Positions 42,276-45,480 of a stretch of DNA of 45,480 nt are shown here, in pieces. The translations under genes and the position numbers were made by a program. The notes beneath the pieces are model-generated. The model searched no databases. It saw nothing but the letters and a program-made list of their open reading frames with translations, and was not told the origin of the DNA. Source of the DNA: a virus; IMG/VR virus record IMGVR_UViG_3300025117_000115, positions 1-45,480 of that record. One strand, given 5' to 3'. How positions within the stretch are numbered: the stretch's first letter is position 1; each line of letters opens with the position of its first letter.

Positions 42276-43601
42276 TTAATTATAACTAGGCTCACTCTTA
42301 TCGTCTCTATAACTGATCAATCTGCACAATCTTAAATCAATATTACCATTTTCATTAATACTCTCATCCATATATTTAACACGCACAATCTTACCAACTA
42401 TTTCATCTTGATTATTCCAAATATAATCTCTGACTAATCTATCATCATATTTTTCAGAATTATACTTTGTTTTATATCCACCCATAATATTAACTGAGTT
42501 TCCTTTATAATCAACAATCATTTTACCTAAAGTATTTTCAAATGCTTTACCTTTTTCACCTTTTTCAAAACCAATTACACGTAAATCTGCCTCTTTTTCG
42601 GTTTTAATTTTTAACATTTGTTGGTATGACTTCTTACCATTATATTTTACATCTAATGGTAACACCATAATACCTTCGTCATCTTGCTCCATCATTTTTT
42701 CAAACCAATAATCAATTTGAGCAATATCTTTTCCTACATAGAATGGATCAACATTACTAATTAAATTAGAATTAATTTTATCAACTAATTCTTTTGCTAA
42801 ATTCTTTCTATCCCTGCAAATCATAGGGTGATAACCTTTATAAAATCCATCATCAGGAATAAAATTAAATACATTTACTTCTATCCCATGTTTAATTCCA
42901 TCTTTTCTAAGAATAGAACCAGTTTTATTAAATTTTTCTGTTCTAGACATAGTATTTTCATTATCAATTGCTAATAATTCACAAGAAAATACTCCATGTG
43001 GTAAATCTGCATCTAATAAAACTTTTTCAATATCGGTTAATCCTTTATACAATTCTCCACCAGAAGACATAATTTTTACTATATTGTTACCTACTTCAAT
43101 TTCTGCCCTATATCCATCTAATTTTTTATAAATACCAAACTCTTTACCTTTTAATAATTGAATATGTTTTGGTTCTGCAACTTCACCTTTCTCTAATTTA
43201 TGAATATAAATAAATTCATATCCAAAAGCACTATTGATAGTTTTTTCTTTTAATCCACAACGTAAATCTTGAAGTATAATTTGAATATATAATTCTTTCA
43301 TATCATCTTCTTGCTGTGATAAAAATTCTTGAATATTTGCAATTACATCATCTGAACCAGTATTATGAATAGATAAATATTCTCTTAAATCATAGAAATT
43401 ATTAATAGTAATTGTTGATTTAGATTTAACTTTTTTCTCAAGTTTCTTACGTTTAATACCAGTTTTTACTTCTGTGGTATAAACAAATGTAAGAATGTCT
43501 TTCAATAATTCATTAGATTGATTATTTTTCAAGATTGATTCTTTTTCATTACGACTAGATGTACTTGCTAATTGATTCATGATATTTAATATTTGTTGCA
43601 T
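42276..43601 (-). CDS. ATP-dependent DNA ligase
   Basis: The protein has 441 residues. The N-terminal helical domain is followed by the nucleotidyltransferase motif I, YKKLDGYRAE (KxDG, Lys160), then an RxDG-type region and the motif FNFIPDDGFYKGYHPM. The C-terminal OB-fold ends IVRVKYMDESINENG then RLCRLIS. It seals 5'-phosphate nicks using ATP. The start MQQILNIMNQLAS (43599-43601) has GGAGG 9 nt upstream; a TTG 21 nt earlier overlaps that site. First gene of a three-gene operon with macrodomain and PARP. Confidence 0.92.
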   Translation of the reverse strand: MQQILNIMNQLASTSSRNEKESILKNNQSNELLKDILTFVYTTEVKTGIKRKKLEKKVKSKSTITINNFYDLREYLSIHNTGSDDVIANIQEFLSQQEDDMKELYIQIILQDLRCGLKEKTINSAFGYEFIYIHKLEKGEVAEPKHIQLLKGKEFGIYKKLDGYRAEIEVGNNIVKIMSSGGELYKGLTDIEKVLLDADLPHGVFSCELLAIDNENTMSRTEKFNKTGSILRKDGIKHGIEVNVFNFIPDDGFYKGYHPMICRDRKNLAKELVDKINSNLISNVDPFYVGKDIAQIDYWFEKMMEQDDEGIMVLPLDVKYNGKKSYQQMLKIKTEKEADLRVIGFEKGEKGKAFENTLGKMIVDYKGNSVNIMGGYKTKYNSEKYDDRLVRDYIWNNQDEIVGKIVRVKYMDESINENGNIDLRLCRLISYRDDKSEPSYN

Positions 43602-43638
43602 AATATGTATCCTCCTTTTCAATTCTTAATCTTTCCTT

Positions 43639-43667
43639 ATTATACTATTATTTTTCTTATCTGTCAA
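43639..43667 (-). promoter_or_regulatory. Sigma-A-type promoter of the ligase-macrodomain-PARP operon
   Basis: Minus strand: TTGACA (43667-43662), 17-nt spacer, TATAAT (43644-43639). Both hexamers are perfect; start site about 30 nt before the ligase ATG. Confidence 0.88.
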
Positions 43668-43692
43668 GAAAATATTTAACACTAAAATATCA

Positions 43693-43929
43693 TCACTCAA
43701 AAAGATACGCAATCCAATATTCTCCATAATTATTTTCATTCCACATCCAAGGTAAATCTAGTTTTTTAGGTGATATTTTATTACCAGAATTAATCACTCG
43801 ATATTCTTCAACATATTCACATTGTTTATTTACATTCAACCATTCTGGTAAAGATTTAATTAAAACACTTACTCCCTTTAAATTTTTTAATTCACTTAAA
43901 GACTCAATAAATTTAAATTCTGTGTTCAA
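43693..43929 (-). CDS. Unknown 78-aa protein, TTG start
   Basis: Reads (M)NTEFKFIESLSELKNLKG and ends YGEYWIAYLFE. AAAGGAG lies about 8 nt before the TTG. Small alpha/beta protein with Trp-rich C-terminal half; no family recognised. It lies between the TnpB element and the ligase operon. Confidence 0.65.
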   Translation of the reverse strand: MNTEFKFIESLSELKNLKGVSVLIKSLPEWLNVNKQCEYVEEYRVINSGNKISPKKLDLPWMWNENNYGEYWIAYLFE

Positions 43930-43999
43930 TTAAATCTCTCCTTTTTCAATTAAATTCCTTAGCCTTACCTTATTATATATAACATTATATTTACTATCT

Positions 44000-44168
44000 C
44001 TGAACCTCTGCACGAGATAAAACTCGGCAGGTTTTTAGGTATCATATAATTTCTCATATATCACGAATGATATATACACTAATTATTTTCCCTAAAACTT
44101 TCACTAACAAGAATAGTATTCTATTCATTGACATTAGCATAACGCCCGATTCAAGACGTTTTTGTTTA
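44000..44168 (-). ncRNA. Probable TnpB guide-RNA scaffold, copy 2
   Basis: Follows the tnpB stop at 44169 and aligns with 11492-11699. Helices on the minus strand: AACGTC with GGCGTT; GAATAG-AATA-CTATTC; ATATATCA-TTCG-TGATATAT; and CGAG-TTTTAT-CTCG just before the end GTGCAGAGGTTCAG. Stems differ in sequence from copy 1 but keep their pairing. The guide would begin at about 43999 on the minus strand. Confidence 0.62.
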
Positions 44169-45480
44169 TTAAACTCCTATACTACTTAAATTATTTAGAC
44201 TTTGTAATCTTACTATTTCTGTATCATGTAATTTTATAAAGTTATCAAAATCTATTACACATAAATCATTATTTATAGTTTTTAAATCATCATTAACATT
44301 TTTAATTAAATAAGCAGAATAAAGATCTCTTTGTATTTTAATATCTTTGTCTTGATAATTAATATAATTCCATCTTTGTGATAATTTCTTTTTATTATAC
44401 TGTTGATTTAGATGATTATATTGACTTGCTTTAACTTTTCTAGTATTAATCTCATAATATAATCCACCTCTTATTTTTAATTTATTTTGTAATATAGTTA
44501 AAAATTTACTAGGTGCTTTATTGGCAAGTGATTTACCAAATCGTTTCTTTTTATTATACTTACCATTTTTATTTATTGTTGTTTTTTTACTTCTTTTTTG
44601 AATCCCTTTATAATTCATTTCTTCAACATGAACTATATTACAATTATTAAGTATTTCATTTACCATAATATTATGATCTTGTTCTCTTATATCTGCTTGT
44701 TTTCTATATAATTCTTTTAACTTATTTTTGGCTTTCATATACTTTTTAGAATAATTCCATTTTAATTTAATACCTTTTTTAATAGTGCCATTATCATTAA
44801 AATTATTAGGATTGGTAGCACGTTTACTTCTATCCATATATCTTTGTATCTTCCGTTTTTTGTTTTCAATATTTTGTACATTAGGTGCTAATTCTAATAA
44901 TTTAACATTATTATCAGAGCATATTGCTAATGTTTGTGTTCCTATGTCTATACCGCATATTCCATTGCCAATATGATATTTAATCTCACCAGTTTGTTTA
45001 TTTATTTTAAGAGGTGGAATACCTTCTAATACTAATTGTAGTATATATTTATACTTACCACGTACAAATTTACGTTTAATTCTACAAAAACATATTTTAT
45101 TACTTAAACAATTTATTTCATATTGATTATTAATATCTAACATTATTGGTATTTTTAATTTATTCCATATTAATTGATTAGTTTTAATATTATATTTAAT
45201 ACCTGATTTATTCCATTTCCCTTCTAAAGAATTTAAAGGATTATTTTTATTTTTAAAATGAACAGTTTTACCTTTTCCAAATAAATTATCGCTTAAAGCA
45301 GTCCATACTCTACTTGCAATTTTTTGTGCTGTAAAACTATCTATATTTGTTTTATAATGTTTATAAATTGGTATAACATCTTCATGAAGTGAATACTCAT
45401 TAAGTTTAAATTCTTGTAACATATTATTTTTAATATCATAATATGGTTTACAAAGTTTCTTTAATTGTTTAGAGTTATCT
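44169..45480 (-). CDS. tnpB: TnpB-family RNA-guided nuclease, 5' end outside the window
   Basis: The frame is open to the right edge; ATG at 45422 is internal, so the N-terminus lies beyond. RuvC-like catalytic residues are seen: ICGIDIGTQTLAI (Asp), VHVEEMNYKG (Glu) and IQRDLYSAY (Asp). The usual four-Cys zinc finger is missing; KASQYNH stands at that place. TnpB enzymes use an RNA from the 3' end of their gene to cut DNA beside a short motif. It is an uninterrupted relative of the broken copy at 11700-13136. No tnpA was seen, so it may act as a selfish or domesticated nuclease. Confidence 0.85.
   Translation of the reverse strand, partial: DNSKQLKKLCKPYYDIKNNMLQEFKLNEYSLHEDVIPIYKHYKTNIDSFTAQKIASRVWTALSDNLFGKGKTVHFKNKNNPLNSLEGKWNKSGIKYNIKTNQLIWNKLKIPIMLDINNQYEINCLSNKICFCRIKRKFVRGKYKYILQLVLEGIPPLKINKQTGEIKYHIGNGICGIDIGTQTLAICSDNNVKLLELAPNVQNIENKKRKIQRYMDRSKRATNPNNFNDNGTIKKGIKLKWNYSKKYMKAKNKLKELYRKQADIREQDHNIMVNEILNNCNIVHVEEMNYKGIQKRSKKTTINKNGKYNKKKRFGKSLANKAPSKFLTILQNKLKIRGGLYYEINTRKVKASQYNHLNQQYNKKKLSQRWNYINYQDKDIKIQRDLYSAYLIKNVNDDLKTINNDLCVIDFDNFIKLHDTEIVRLQSLNNLSSIGV

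Noticed and set aside
43985-44005. GTTCAGAGATAGTA resembling the R element of group I introns, suggesting an IStron
   Set aside because: Only one copy has it, no Q, P or S partners were found, and the region before tnpB in copy 1 is too short for an intron.
1-45480. Plus-strand open frames of 60-134 codons
   Set aside because: All lie opposite well-supported minus-strand genes, are rich in Phe/Ile/Ser as antisense of Lys/Asn-rich genes, and lack ribosome sites.
1-45480. CRISPR arrays and tRNA genes
   Set aside because: No regularly spaced repeats with unique spacers and no cloverleaf or CCA-ended sequence were seen.

Overview
The window looks like part of a large, very AT-rich bacteriophage (or phage-like element) of a Clostridium-type anaerobic Firmicute. 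Every supported gene lies on the minus strand, so transcription runs from high to low coordinates. The evidence is AGGAGG-type ribosome sites, sigma-A-type promoters, an oxygen-sensitive class III ribonucleotide reductase, a self-encoded bacterial-type replisome, many tiny Cys-rich proteins, and several homing or transposon-type nucleases. No structural, packaging, lysis or tRNA genes were seen.

Layout in transcription order. (1) 45480-43930: a TnpB-type nuclease cut by the window edge, followed by a probable guide-RNA scaffold. (2) 43929-40589: a small gene, then an operon with its own consensus promoter encoding an ATP-dependent DNA ligase, a TARG1-like macrodomain and a WGR-PARP-like ADP-ribosyltransferase. 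This is the most unusual content. (3) 40197-25538: the replication operon: acidic protein, ssDNA-binding-like protein, Sak4-like ATPase, DnaB-type helicase, primase, RecB/Cas4-like nuclease, DnaE-type polymerase and RecD-like helicase, with three HNH-type homing nucleases among them. (4) 25528-22111: a promoter with a long structured leader, several uncharacterised proteins, a zinc-ribbon protein and a polynucleotide-kinase-like P-loop protein. (5) 21895-13165: a permuted NlpC/P60-like protein, a frameshifted lipoprotein, membrane proteins, a DNA methyltransferase and many short unknown genes, some overlapping by 4 nt. (6) 13136-11231: a second TnpB copy, broken by a stop codon, with its scaffold abutting the remnant of another gene. 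(7) 11206-6695: an MmcB-like PD-(D/E)XK protein, small Cys-rich genes, then a nucleotide operon (glutaredoxin, nrdG, nrdD, dut) with a consensus promoter and a terminator. (8) 6538-1: zinc-binding proteins, a Dam-type methylase, a P-loop kinase, a second copy of the DNA methyltransferase, and a radical-SAM protein beside a truncated partner.

Two features span the window. First, eight or nine genes have no usable ATG/GTG/TTG start and appear to begin at AUA, AUU or AUC after a strong Shine-Dalgarno; in three families the odd codon sits where the initiator Met is expected. Recognising this restores a glutaredoxin, two methyltransferase N-termini, the MmcB-like protein, a full-length homing nuclease and two unknown genes. 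Second, five dispersed intergenic palindromes share the core AAACCCTTRATTTATARGGG and mark boundaries between transcription units. Six TTGACA-17 bp-TATAAT-like promoters were read directly. The combined picture is a phage carrying its own replication, dNTP supply, DNA methylation and possibly an ADP-ribosylation-based repair or counter-defence module.
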